A DNA stretch of 64,000 nt, taken from CALJFL01 sp039964455 (GTDB taxonomy: Bacteria > Pseudomonadota > Gammaproteobacteria > Pseudomonadales > Halieaceae). The stretch spans positions 186,001 through 250,000 of the forward strand of contig JBDVXK010000024.1 of the NCBI GenBank assembly GCA_039964455.1. The letters are read 5' to 3'. A model generated the notes under the pieces. The model did not search any database, had not been told where the DNA came from, and saw only the letters and a program-made list of their open reading frames with translations. A program made the translations under genes and the position numbers. Of this stretch, positions 1 to 6,950 are shown piece by piece (the first letter of the stretch is position 1; every line of letters starts with the position of its first letter).

Positions 1-417
1 GCGCCCCCATGGGGTGCTGACCACATCACTGGTGGTATCGGCGCGCGCAAACCAGGTGTTTTCATGTCCCATCAGAGTCTGTTTATCGGCAATGCTCACC
101 AACTGCCCTGCAGGATCAAACAATATTGAGCTTACAGTCAGGCAAGCCTCACCGCGCAGCGATACATTAATCACAATATAGGATTTATGCCGGGCGGCCC
201 GATCTGCAATAGCTGCCAGAAAATCGCCATCACGGGATACCGAAACCTCCCAAGCGTGCTCGGCATCGTCATACCAGGATATGTGATTGCAGAACTCCGG
301 TAACACCATGATATCCGGCGCTACCCGTGCTGCCTGATCAATCATTCTCAGGCAGGTAGCCAGGTTGGCCTCGACATTTGTGCCAGAGGCGAATTGGACG
401 GCGGCAACACGCGCCAT
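1..417 (-). CDS. Nitrilase-superfamily carbon-nitrogen hydrolase (partial, runs off left edge)
   Basis: Only the N-terminal 139 codons are in the window; the 3' end lies to the left. The start is the ATG at 417, preceded by GGAGAAA. The visible part has the CN-hydrolase opening (MARVAAVQFASG), the glutamate motif LPEFCNH near residue 45 and the lysine region (DKQTLMGHE) near residue 115; the cysteine motif would come after the edge. It is clearly a paralogue of the nitrilase at 20747-22444: both share LPEFCNH followed by SWYDD and a GHEN motif. The family hydrolyses amides or nitriles with a Glu-Lys-Cys triad in the cytoplasm. It is divergent from the gene at 569, and the spacer carries a palindromic operator-like site. 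Substrate unknown; an amide on a pyrrole or maleimide breakdown product is an inference from context. Confidence 0.85.
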   Translation of the reverse strand, partial: MARVAAVQFASGTNVEANLATCLRMIDQAARVAPDIMVLPEFCNHISWYDDAEHAWEVSVSRDGDFLAAIADRAARHKSYIVINVSLRGEACLTVSSILFDPAGQLVSIADKQTLMGHENTWFARADTTSDVVSTPWGR

Positions 418-495
418 GGGTTTCTCCGATGAAGGCGGCTTAGCTATTTATTCTATGACAGAAGGGCTAAAACGCGATTGAGCACTAAAAAATAT

Positions 496-519
496 AATGT
501 TATGGTTTTATATCATTTG
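496..519. promoter_or_regulatory. Palindromic operator-like site 1 (AATGWTAT-N6-ATAWCATT)
   Basis: This 24-base site lies between the divergent genes starting at 417 (minus) and 569 (plus). It matches the site at 9771 at 21 of 24 positions and the site at 59846 at 19 of 24. The arms AATGTTAT and ATATCATT form an imperfect inverted repeat, followed by TG. A TATAAT hexamer (493-498) overlaps its left edge, so a bound protein could block or assist RNA polymerase. The regulator is not identified. Confidence 0.65.
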
Positions 520-568
520 AAGCAAGAAACGACCACAGATTCCCTACAGGGGACACGCTGGAGACAAG

Positions 569-1447
569 GTGAAAATACTGATTCTGGGGATGGGGCATGT
601 CGGCAAAGCGCTGGCGGCCAGACTGCGCGCCATGGGCCACGAAGTTGTCGGCACAACGACCACACAAGACAAGGTTACAGAGCTGGAACAGTATGCCGAC
701 CAGGTGAAGGTGCTGCGGGGCAGCGAGGCCGACAAAGTCGCCGCGGCGGCCACAGGCTGCGATGCAGTCATAATCACCGTTGCTCCGAATGTGAAAAACA
801 CACGGACTATCGAAGAGCGCCACGAACATTACAAAGATGTGCTGGTAAACAGCTGCGCCAGCGCTGCAGCAGCCTGCGACCGGCTTATCTTCCTGTCCTC
901 TTTCTCGGTATATGGCGACGGCGGCAGCGGGCCTGAACCCGTAAGCGAAAATACTCCCACGGCTAATCGCGAGGAGCCCTCCTCGCGCTACTACCAGGAA
1001 GCAGAAGAAAAAGTGCTGGCCTGTCCACACGGCTGCGTACTGCGCTTTCCCGATATGTACGGCGCACCAGAGGACATGAACTTCGCCCAGCGCGTAGCCA
1101 TGTGCCATGAATACTTTGGTGGTAAAGCCATTTTCAGCGCTGGCGCACCACTGTATGCCATTCACTTTGAAGATGTGATTGAGGCCGTACTGCACAGCTT
1201 GTCCAACGACCTCAGCGGCATTTATAACGTTTGCGACAACGACAACACACCGGCGACCAATCGCGAGGTGTTTGACGCCATATGTGCTGACAACGGTCTC
1301 GCTCCGTTAGAGTTTCTCGACCAGATCAAGGCCCCGCTGAAAAAGATTTCTGCTGCCAAGCTCTACGAGACAGGCTTTGCAGTCCGCCATGATGACCCCA
1401 ATGCAGAGGTTGTTTCACGCCATCAAAATACGGCAGCCGCCGAATGA
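569..1447 (+). CDS. Extended SDR / NAD(P)-dependent epimerase-like oxidoreductase
   Basis: 292 residues with a GTG start behind GGAGACAAG. The N-terminus MKILILGMGHVGKAL is a Rossmann dinucleotide-binding motif (GxGxxG type), and the strands and the FLSSFSVYGD segment near residue 110 are typical of the extended SDR / NAD-dependent epimerase family. The canonical Tyr-x3-Lys is not clear: the region reads RYYQEAEEK. The protein is probably a soluble cytoplasmic oxidoreductase or epimerase acting on a small or tetrapyrrole-like substrate, but its reaction cannot be read from sequence. It is the first gene of a plus-strand operon; its stop overlaps the ATG of the next SDR (ATGA). Operator-like site 1 lies about 50 bases upstream. 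Confidence 0.8.
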   Translation: MKILILGMGHVGKALAARLRAMGHEVVGTTTTQDKVTELEQYADQVKVLRGSEADKVAAAATGCDAVIITVAPNVKNTRTIEERHEHYKDVLVNSCASAAAACDRLIFLSSFSVYGDGGSGPEPVSENTPTANREEPSSRYYQEAEEKVLACPHGCVLRFPDMYGAPEDMNFAQRVAMCHEYFGGKAIFSAGAPLYAIHFEDVIEAVLHSLSNDLSGIYNVCDNDNTPATNREVFDAICADNGLAPLEFLDQIKAPLKKISAAKLYETGFAVRHDDPNAEVVSRHQNTAAAE

Positions 1448-2241
1448 CGACCGTTGTCATTACCGGTAGCACCCAGGGCATAGGCAGGGGGCTGGCCGCT
1501 GAGTTTCTTAAACGCGGTGACAATGTTGTTGTCAGCGGTCGGGACCAGAGCAGACTGGACGATACCCTGACCGCTATGAGTGCCAACAACGGGAAAGTCG
1601 CCGGACTGTCTTGCGATGTTGCCGATGCGGAACAGGTACAGGCGCTATGGGATCTGGCGGTGAAAGAGTTTGGAGCGGTAGACATCTGGATTAACAATGC
1701 CGGCCTGGCCCGCACAGTCTGGCCAATTCTGGATGTTCCGCAGGGCGAGATCGAGTCCATGGTGAGCACCAACATGCTGGGTACGATAAACGGCTGCCGT
1801 GTAGCGGCTACCGGCATGAGGGAGCAGGGACAAGGAAAGATTTTCAACGTGCTGGGCGGCGGCAGTGACGGTGAGTATTTCCCCGGGCTGGGCATCTACG
1901 GCACCACCAAGCGCGGCCTCAATTACTTTACCGATGCACTGGTCAAGGAGCTGGCGGACAGCAACGTTATTCTGGCGAAGATCCGACCCGGCATGATCAT
2001 TACAGAGGCAGTAGTACGAGAGGCACGTGCGATGCCCGAGGTATTCGAAAAATCACGCAAGACCATGAATAACCTGGTCGACACGGTGGAAACGGTGGCG
2101 CCATTTCTGGTCGACCAGATCATGGTCACTGAGAAGAGCGGCAGCAAAATTCGCTGGCTTACCCCAGCGAAAATGACCGGCCGCATGCTTAAGGGGATGG
2201 TCAGCAAGCGACCAGACCAGTTTGAGCCTTTCGGACTTTAA
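1444..2241 (+). CDS. SDR oxidoreductase resembling chlorophyll b reductase (NYC1/NOL-like)
   Basis: 265 residues. Classical SDR features: ITGSTQGIG (7-14), WINNAG (82-87) and Tyr152-x3-Lys156. Beyond the general fold, it resembles what I recall of plant NYC1/NOL chlorophyll b reductases: DIWINNAG, a VSTNMLG segment, a glycine-rich IFNVLGGGSDG before the catalytic Tyr (IFNMDGAGSGG in NYC1), the phrase PGMIITE, ETVAPFLV, and a C-terminal SG-K-RWLTP. NYC1/NOL reduces the C7 formyl group of chlorophyll b to hydroxymethyl. Here the substrate is inferred; an unrelated ketone or aldehyde is possible. It overlaps the preceding gene by 4 bases and is followed 19 bases later by an RCCR-like gene, so the two are co-transcribed. 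A second SDR of this type lies at 24638-25441. Confidence 0.7.
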   Translation: MTTVVITGSTQGIGRGLAAEFLKRGDNVVVSGRDQSRLDDTLTAMSANNGKVAGLSCDVADAEQVQALWDLAVKEFGAVDIWINNAGLARTVWPILDVPQGEIESMVSTNMLGTINGCRVAATGMREQGQGKIFNVLGGGSDGEYFPGLGIYGTTKRGLNYFTDALVKELADSNVILAKIRPGMIITEAVVREARAMPEVFEKSRKTMNNLVDTVETVAPFLVDQIMVTEKSGSKIRWLTPAKMTGRMLKGMVSKRPDQFEPFGL

Positions 2242-2260
2242 CCCTGCAAGCGAGCACCCT

Positions 2261-3079
2261 ATGAGCAGTGACACAAAAACCATCGACCAGTTTCTGGCCG
2301 AAAACCCCGACGTCGATGTCAGTCATGCCTGGGAGCGGTGCTGGGGAGTGCTCAGCGATATCAAAGAGCAGATCGCTACCCGTTTTCCCGGACTAACGCC
2401 GGAGCCCAACTGTGCAGATCGCCGTTACTACACCTCACCCAATGGAGAGTTTGAAGGCTCCATGCAGGCCTGGAGTGGCCGCGGCTGCGACTGGCTGGTC
2501 AACTCCTGGCTAGGCAATCGGCAAGCCAGCATTCTCGACATGAATGCCACGGCCTTTCTGGACCAAGCCACCGATGTGCCACACTTTGTCATGGTGTTTG
2601 GCACTATTCCAAAACTGTTCTTCTATTTTGATTTTACGCCACGACGAAACCTGATGGTGGATACCGATTACCTCGATCGCTACTACGGCCCCATCAATGA
2701 GGAATACCTTGCACTGCGCGGTAACCCGGCGTTTCAGTGGTCGGTAAGCCACGGCACCTACATGCGCGCCTTAACCAATCCATCCACCCAGAGTCTTATG
2801 GGTGACTTGAACGACGCCAATATCGATCTACTGGCTGACTATGCCTACCGTATGCTCGATCACTGGTTTGGCTGGTTGGACGCCGCAGAGCCAGTGCCGC
2901 CGGAGCAGCAATTGGCTCTACGCAAATACGACTTGCGCGTGCGGGAACTGGGCTACGCCAGAGATCCAATGAATAAACTTGCCGAGCAGGTTTTTGGCGC
3001 CGACCAGGTCGACAATATGCTGAACATACGCATGGGCAGAGAACAGATGCAGCGGGCTATTAAGGGAGAGTCACTGTGA
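2261..3079 (+). CDS. Red chlorophyll catabolite reductase (RCCR)-like protein A
   Basis: 272 residues from the ATG at 2261; a TTG at 2222 would add 13 residues and overlap the SDR, so I prefer the ATG, which gives the same length as paralogue C. Resemblance to plant RCCR (ferredoxin-dependent bilin reductase superfamily), from memory: DVPHF (105-109), a hydrophobic strand ending DFTPRRNL (124-131), YLDRYYG (137-143), and near the C-terminus RDP-N-L...FG (Asp235), matching the D-T-A-N-L-x-MFG region of RCCR that carries a catalytic Asp. RCCR reduces a C20/C1 double bond of red chlorophyll catabolite; related enzymes reduce bilins. No signal peptide, so cytoplasmic. It sits between an NYC1/NOL-like SDR and an MFS carrier. 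Substrate unproven; resemblance to the two paralogues in this window is clear. Confidence 0.65.
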   Translation: MSSDTKTIDQFLAENPDVDVSHAWERCWGVLSDIKEQIATRFPGLTPEPNCADRRYYTSPNGEFEGSMQAWSGRGCDWLVNSWLGNRQASILDMNATAFLDQATDVPHFVMVFGTIPKLFFYFDFTPRRNLMVDTDYLDRYYGPINEEYLALRGNPAFQWSVSHGTYMRALTNPSTQSLMGDLNDANIDLLADYAYRMLDHWFGWLDAAEPVPPEQQLALRKYDLRVRELGYARDPMNKLAEQVFGADQVDNMLNIRMGREQMQRAIKGESL

Positions 3080-4365
3080 CACGGTTACTCGGCATAGAAC
3101 TGTCCGAGGGCATACAACGCCGTCACCTGATCGCCTATTTCTGCGCCGCATTCATTTCCTCCAGCTATGCCGGCGCACTGGCCATGCTGCAACCTGGCCT
3201 GTTGCAGGTTATGGCAATAGAGCCTGCACAGCAGGCCGAACTGACCGGCTATCTCAGCGCCCTGCAAGAGGTAATCCTGATCGCACTATTGGGCTTTGTG
3301 GGTGTTATCGCCGATCGCTATGGCCGCAAACCGGTGTATGCCTTTGGTCTGCTGGTGACCAGCCTTGGGTTCACGCTCTACCCCCACGCCAACTCAATCA
3401 GCGAACTGGTGCTCTACCGAATCATCGTCGCCATCGGTGGTGCCGCGATGATAGGCATGATGGTTACAGTCATTGCCGACTATTCGCGTAACAGTACCCG
3501 CGGCAAGGCGAATGGATTACAAGGTGTGGTCGCAACACTGGGGGCATTTTTGCCTCCCATGCTGGGCGCCCTACCCAAGCTATTTGTCGACCAGGGCTAT
3601 GACGAACTGGCAGCACAGCAGCTCACCTTTGCCACGGCGGGCAGCCTGGGCGTTGTAGGAACTTTCATCGTGTTGATTGGCCTGGCTCCACATATTAAAA
3701 GCACTTCGGTTACTGCTCGGGAATCGCTGCTAAAGATGCTGGCTATGGGCGCGAGGGCATCGCGTGACTCTGGCATTGCACTATCTTATGGCGCCGCCTT
3801 CATATCCCGGGGTGACCTCGCTGTCACCGGGGCATTCATGAGTTTGTGGCTGGTACAGTTCGGCATTGCCGAACACGCCATGGAACCCAGCCAGGCCATG
3901 TTCGAGCTGGCAGTGCCCAGAGTACTGGCTGTTGTTTCCGGCGCTCTCGTGGGGTCGCTGTTAATGGGCTACATTTCCGACCGCGTTAGCCGGGTGACTG
4001 CCGTCAGCCTGGCCTCCGGTCTCGCCGCTGCGGTATACCTGTCCATATTTTTCGTCAGTGATCCCACTGCGCCCTGGGTTATGGGCTTGCTGGTGATTAT
4101 GGGCATTGCAGAAATCAGCGCCTTTGTCAGCAGCCAGGCCCTGGTCGGGGAACGTGCCGATGCCAGCCGTCGCGGCGCCATCATCGGCTTATTCGGTGTT
4201 GCTGGCGCTGTGGGCATTCTCATTGGCACCGCCGGTGGCGGCTGGTTGTTTGGCAACATTGGGCCATCGGCGCCCTTTGTTCTTTTTGGCTTTCTGAACG
4301 CCATCGTGTTTGGCTGGTCGCTGTTGGTAAGGCGCAAAGAACAAGCACTAGCTGCCAACGCTTGA
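3076..4365 (+). CDS. MFS transporter (paralogue of 23301-24626)
   Basis: 429 residues and about 12 hydrophobic segments. The GTG start overlaps the stop of the RCCR-like gene (GTGA), which implies translational coupling. MFS signature DRYGRKP lies in the loop after the second helix (about residue 77), with a second half ending WSLLVRRKEQ. The N-terminus has an unusual pre-helix motif, LLGIELSEGI, matched in the MFS protein at 23301 (FIGIDLNEGI); the two also share STRGKANGL / SSRGKATGL and mark one subfamily. Inner-membrane import or export of the pathway substrate or product is likely from context. A specific ligand cannot be read from sequence. Confidence 0.85.
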   Translation: MTRLLGIELSEGIQRRHLIAYFCAAFISSSYAGALAMLQPGLLQVMAIEPAQQAELTGYLSALQEVILIALLGFVGVIADRYGRKPVYAFGLLVTSLGFTLYPHANSISELVLYRIIVAIGGAAMIGMMVTVIADYSRNSTRGKANGLQGVVATLGAFLPPMLGALPKLFVDQGYDELAAQQLTFATAGSLGVVGTFIVLIGLAPHIKSTSVTARESLLKMLAMGARASRDSGIALSYGAAFISRGDLAVTGAFMSLWLVQFGIAEHAMEPSQAMFELAVPRVLAVVSGALVGSLLMGYISDRVSRVTAVSLASGLAAAVYLSIFFVSDPTAPWVMGLLVIMGIAEISAFVSSQALVGERADASRRGAIIGLFGVAGAVGILIGTAGGGWLFGNIGPSAPFVLFGFLNAIVFGWSLLVRRKEQALAANA

Positions 4366-4432
4366 TCCACGCCTCTAAATAAGGCTAAATCTAGCGCTCA
4401 CGGTAACTCCCCCGACACAAGAGTAACTGGCA

Positions 4433-4771
4433 ATGACAGGCCTGCCGCCCTGCCCCGAATGCAGTTCGACGTTTACCTACGAAGACCGCCAACTGCTGGT
4501 GTGCCCAGAGTGTGCCCATGAGTGGTCCGCCAACGATGCAGCAGCCGATGATGACCAGCTCAGGATTTCTGATGCCAACGGCAACCCCCTGCAAGACGGT
4601 GACACGGTCACTGTGATCAAGGACCTGAAGGTCAAGGGGTCGTCGTCGGTCGTTAAGGTGGGCACTCGCGTCAAAAATATTCGACTGGTCGATGGCGACC
4701 ACGATATTGATTGCAAAATCGATGGCATAGGTGCCATGAAACTAAAATCACAATTCGTCAAGAAAGCTTAG
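4433..4771 (+). CDS. phnA: PhnA/YjdM family zinc-ribbon protein
   Basis: 112 residues. An N-terminal zinc ribbon has two CPxC knuckles (CPECSSTF and CPECAHEW, about residues 8-30), followed by the conserved PhnA C-terminal domain (DSNG-like start, LKVKGSSSVVKVGT, KSQFVKK). This is the YjdM/PhnA family, historically named for alkylphosphonate utilisation; its true function is not settled and it is not phosphonoacetate hydrolase. It lies 67 bases after the MFS gene and 16 bases before an MDR reductase, on the same strand, so it may be co-transcribed by read-through. Confidence 0.9.
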   Translation: MTGLPPCPECSSTFTYEDRQLLVCPECAHEWSANDAAADDDQLRISDANGNPLQDGDTVTVIKDLKVKGSSSVVKVGTRVKNIRLVDGDHDIDCKIDGIGAMKLKSQFVKKA

Positions 4772-4787
4772 GCATAGAGGATTCACA

Positions 4788-5795
4788 ATGCGCGAGATTC
4801 AGTTAACAGCCTTTGGCTCAGGAAACCTCACCGTAGCAGAGGTCGAGAAACCGGAACCCGCCACTGGCGAAGTGCTGGTGAAGTTTGGCGCAGCGTCGAT
4901 AAATCCGCGCGACGCCCAGATCATCGAAGGACAGTTCACCCCCAACATCAGCTTTCCACTGGTACCCATGTCTGACGGTGCCGGCGTTGTGGAGTCGGTA
5001 GGGGAAGGTGTTACGCGGGTACAGGTTGGCGACATGGTCACGCCAACGTTTTTCCCCAACTGGCTATCAGGTGAAGCACTACAGGGCGAGAGAGCCATAT
5101 CTGGTGGCCTGGAGACCGCCGGCACCTTGCGAGACTACGGGGTCTACTCACAAGAGGCCGTAGTCGTAGTACCCAAACACCTCTCTGCTGCAGAAGCAGC
5201 CTGCTACCCGTGCGCCGGGCTAACCGCCTGGACCTCCCTGGTGACGCGCTCGGGTATCGGTAAAGGCGACACTGTACTGGTGCAGGGCACCGGCGGTGTG
5301 GCCATGGCAAGCCTGCAATTGGCGAAAGCGCTGGGCGCAAAGGTCATTATTATTTCTTCCAGTAATGACAAACTTGCACGGGCCGCCGAGCTTGGCGCCG
5401 ATCACTGCCTCAACTACGTCGATACGCCCGAGTGGGGTCAAGCCGCCTTTGATATCGCCGGCCACGGCGTAGACGCTGTAGTAGAAATCGGCGGATCGGG
5501 CACACTGGAAAATTCACTGGCGGCCATTCGCCACGGCGGACACCTTAATATCATAGGCTATATGGCGGGCGTCGACATGGGCATCACCGTGTTCCCATTG
5601 ATCATAAAGAGTGCCAACCTGCACGGTATTGGCACCGGCAACCGCGACGACTATGAAGCAATGATGCGCTGCGTGGATGAACACCAGCTGCGCCCGGTGA
5701 TCGCCGAGCACTTCCCCATGGAAAATACTGCAGAGGCTATCGCTGCACTCAACGAGACTGCCCCGATGGGTAAAGTTGTTATTGATATCGCGTGA
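4788..5795 (+). CDS. Zinc-independent MDR oxidoreductase (quinone oxidoreductase/alcohol dehydrogenase-like)
   Basis: 335 residues with GAGG ahead of the ATG. Medium-chain dehydrogenase/reductase: an N-terminal GroES-like domain (VLVKFGAASINPRDAQII, MSDGAGVVESVG) and a Rossmann domain with VQGTGGVAMASLQLAK near residue 165. The structural-zinc cysteine cluster is absent, so it is probably an NADPH-dependent reductase acting on an activated double bond, quinone or aldehyde. It is the last plus-strand gene before a convergent MDR gene at 5872. A reductase for conjugated pathway intermediates would fit the neighbourhood, but this is context only. Confidence 0.85.
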   Translation: MREIQLTAFGSGNLTVAEVEKPEPATGEVLVKFGAASINPRDAQIIEGQFTPNISFPLVPMSDGAGVVESVGEGVTRVQVGDMVTPTFFPNWLSGEALQGERAISGGLETAGTLRDYGVYSQEAVVVVPKHLSAAEAACYPCAGLTAWTSLVTRSGIGKGDTVLVQGTGGVAMASLQLAKALGAKVIIISSSNDKLARAAELGADHCLNYVDTPEWGQAAFDIAGHGVDAVVEIGGSGTLENSLAAIRHGGHLNIIGYMAGVDMGITVFPLIIKSANLHGIGTGNRDDYEAMMRCVDEHQLRPVIAEHFPMENTAEAIAALNETAPMGKVVIDIA

Positions 5796-5871
5796 TATCC
5801 CGCAGTACCTGGGATAAAAACAGGCACCGTGTTCAGCCAATAGCGACTGCGCAGGGCACCATGGCAGCTCG

Positions 5872-6834
5872 CTACAGGTCCTGGATGTGCAGCACTACTT
5901 TGCCACGGGTGCGACGGCTTTCCGAACGAATGTGGGCAGCAACTGCTTCCTGCAATGGCATCACGTCAATTTCAGGAATCTGAAGTACCCCCTGCTGCAC
6001 CAGGGTGACAAGGTCACCTAACAGTTTGCCATCCGGCCTATGGTGGAGAAACTCAGCTTTGATATTACGCTCCGCTATCTCGGCCATCTCAGGGGGCTCA
6101 TTATTCATATAGGCCACAGCACCGCCCGTTTTTGCGAGGCGAATCGCATCAAGTGCAATCTCATCTCCCAGCAACGCCTCCAGCACCAGATCTACCCCAT
6201 CGGGTTCTTGCGCACGAATCACATCACGATAATCTTCAGTTGTGTAATCTATTGCGACATCGGCACCTAACCCCAACACATAGTCAGAATTCGCTTTACT
6301 GGCAGTCGTATAAACCTTGGCACCAAGATGTTTTGCAATCGGGATCGCAAGACTACCCACCCCGCCAGCACCCGCTTGTATCAGCACACTGTGACCTGGC
6401 TGCAGACCACCAAATTCTGCCAGCGCCTGCCAAGCCGTGAGACTCACCAACGGCAGAGACGCGGCCTGTTCGAAACTGAACTCGGCAGGCTTGTGGGTAA
6501 TAGCGGTAACATCGATAGGCGCATACTCTGCATAGGTGCCATGCTGAATCGCCCAGGTGAAGGCCAGGCCCATGACATCATCACCTATCTGATAGTCCTC
6601 AACCCCCTCACCCAACTTAACAACACGGCCTGCCATATCCCAACCAGGCACTACAGGAAACGTTCTGGAGATATATTCCTGTAACTCCCCGCCTCGTAAA
6701 CGGCGATCAATGGGATTAACGGCGGCAGCACCTACCTGCACCAGCACCTGACCGGGGCTCGGTTCAGGGATCGGCAGCTCACCATACTGTAAGACTTCCG
6801 GCGCACCGTGTTCCTGGTAGTAAACAGCTCTCAT
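5872..6834 (-). CDS. NADPH:quinone oxidoreductase-like MDR protein
   Basis: 320 residues, starting MRAVYYQEHGAPEVL, the usual opening of the quinone oxidoreductase branch of MDR enzymes. VQVGAAAVNPIDRRLRGG lies in the GroES-like domain, and QAGAGGVGSLAIPIAK (about residue 155) is the NADP-binding motif. No zinc ligands are seen. Predicted cytoplasmic reductase of quinones or alpha,beta-unsaturated carbonyls. It is transcribed alone and convergent with the MDR gene at 4788; the two are not close copies. Confidence 0.88.
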   Translation of the reverse strand: MRAVYYQEHGAPEVLQYGELPIPEPSPGQVLVQVGAAAVNPIDRRLRGGELQEYISRTFPVVPGWDMAGRVVKLGEGVEDYQIGDDVMGLAFTWAIQHGTYAEYAPIDVTAITHKPAEFSFEQAASLPLVSLTAWQALAEFGGLQPGHSVLIQAGAGGVGSLAIPIAKHLGAKVYTTASKANSDYVLGLGADVAIDYTTEDYRDVIRAQEPDGVDLVLEALLGDEIALDAIRLAKTGGAVAYMNNEPPEMAEIAERNIKAEFLHHRPDGKLLGDLVTLVQQGVLQIPEIDVMPLQEAVAAHIRSESRRTRGKVVLHIQDL

Positions 6835-6905
6835 ACAGCATCCCCTCGAGTTTTTTGCCCGAAAAAGTTAGAACAACCAAAGCATAGCAGAGGTTTATGC
6901 AGAGC

Positions 6906-6931
6906 AAAAAAACCGCGCATTTGCGCGGTTT
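6906..6931 (-). terminator. Rho-independent terminator of the TonB receptor gene
   Basis: On the minus strand a 9-bp GC-rich stem (AAACCGCGC with GCGCGGTTT, loop of 4) is followed by a run of seven or more T. It begins about 20 bases after the stop of the TonB receptor gene. Confidence 0.85.
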
Positions 6932-6950
6932 ATATCACTAACCAAGCTCG

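Noticed and set aside
500..1195. Long minus-strand frame opposite the epimerase gene
   Set aside because: It lies fully opposite a gene with clear Rossmann motifs and codes for no recognisable domain.
5796..5816. Hairpin TATCCC-N9-GGGATA after the MDR gene
   Set aside because: The stem is short and followed by A rather than T on the plus strand, and lacks a T run on the minus strand, so it is not a convincing terminator.
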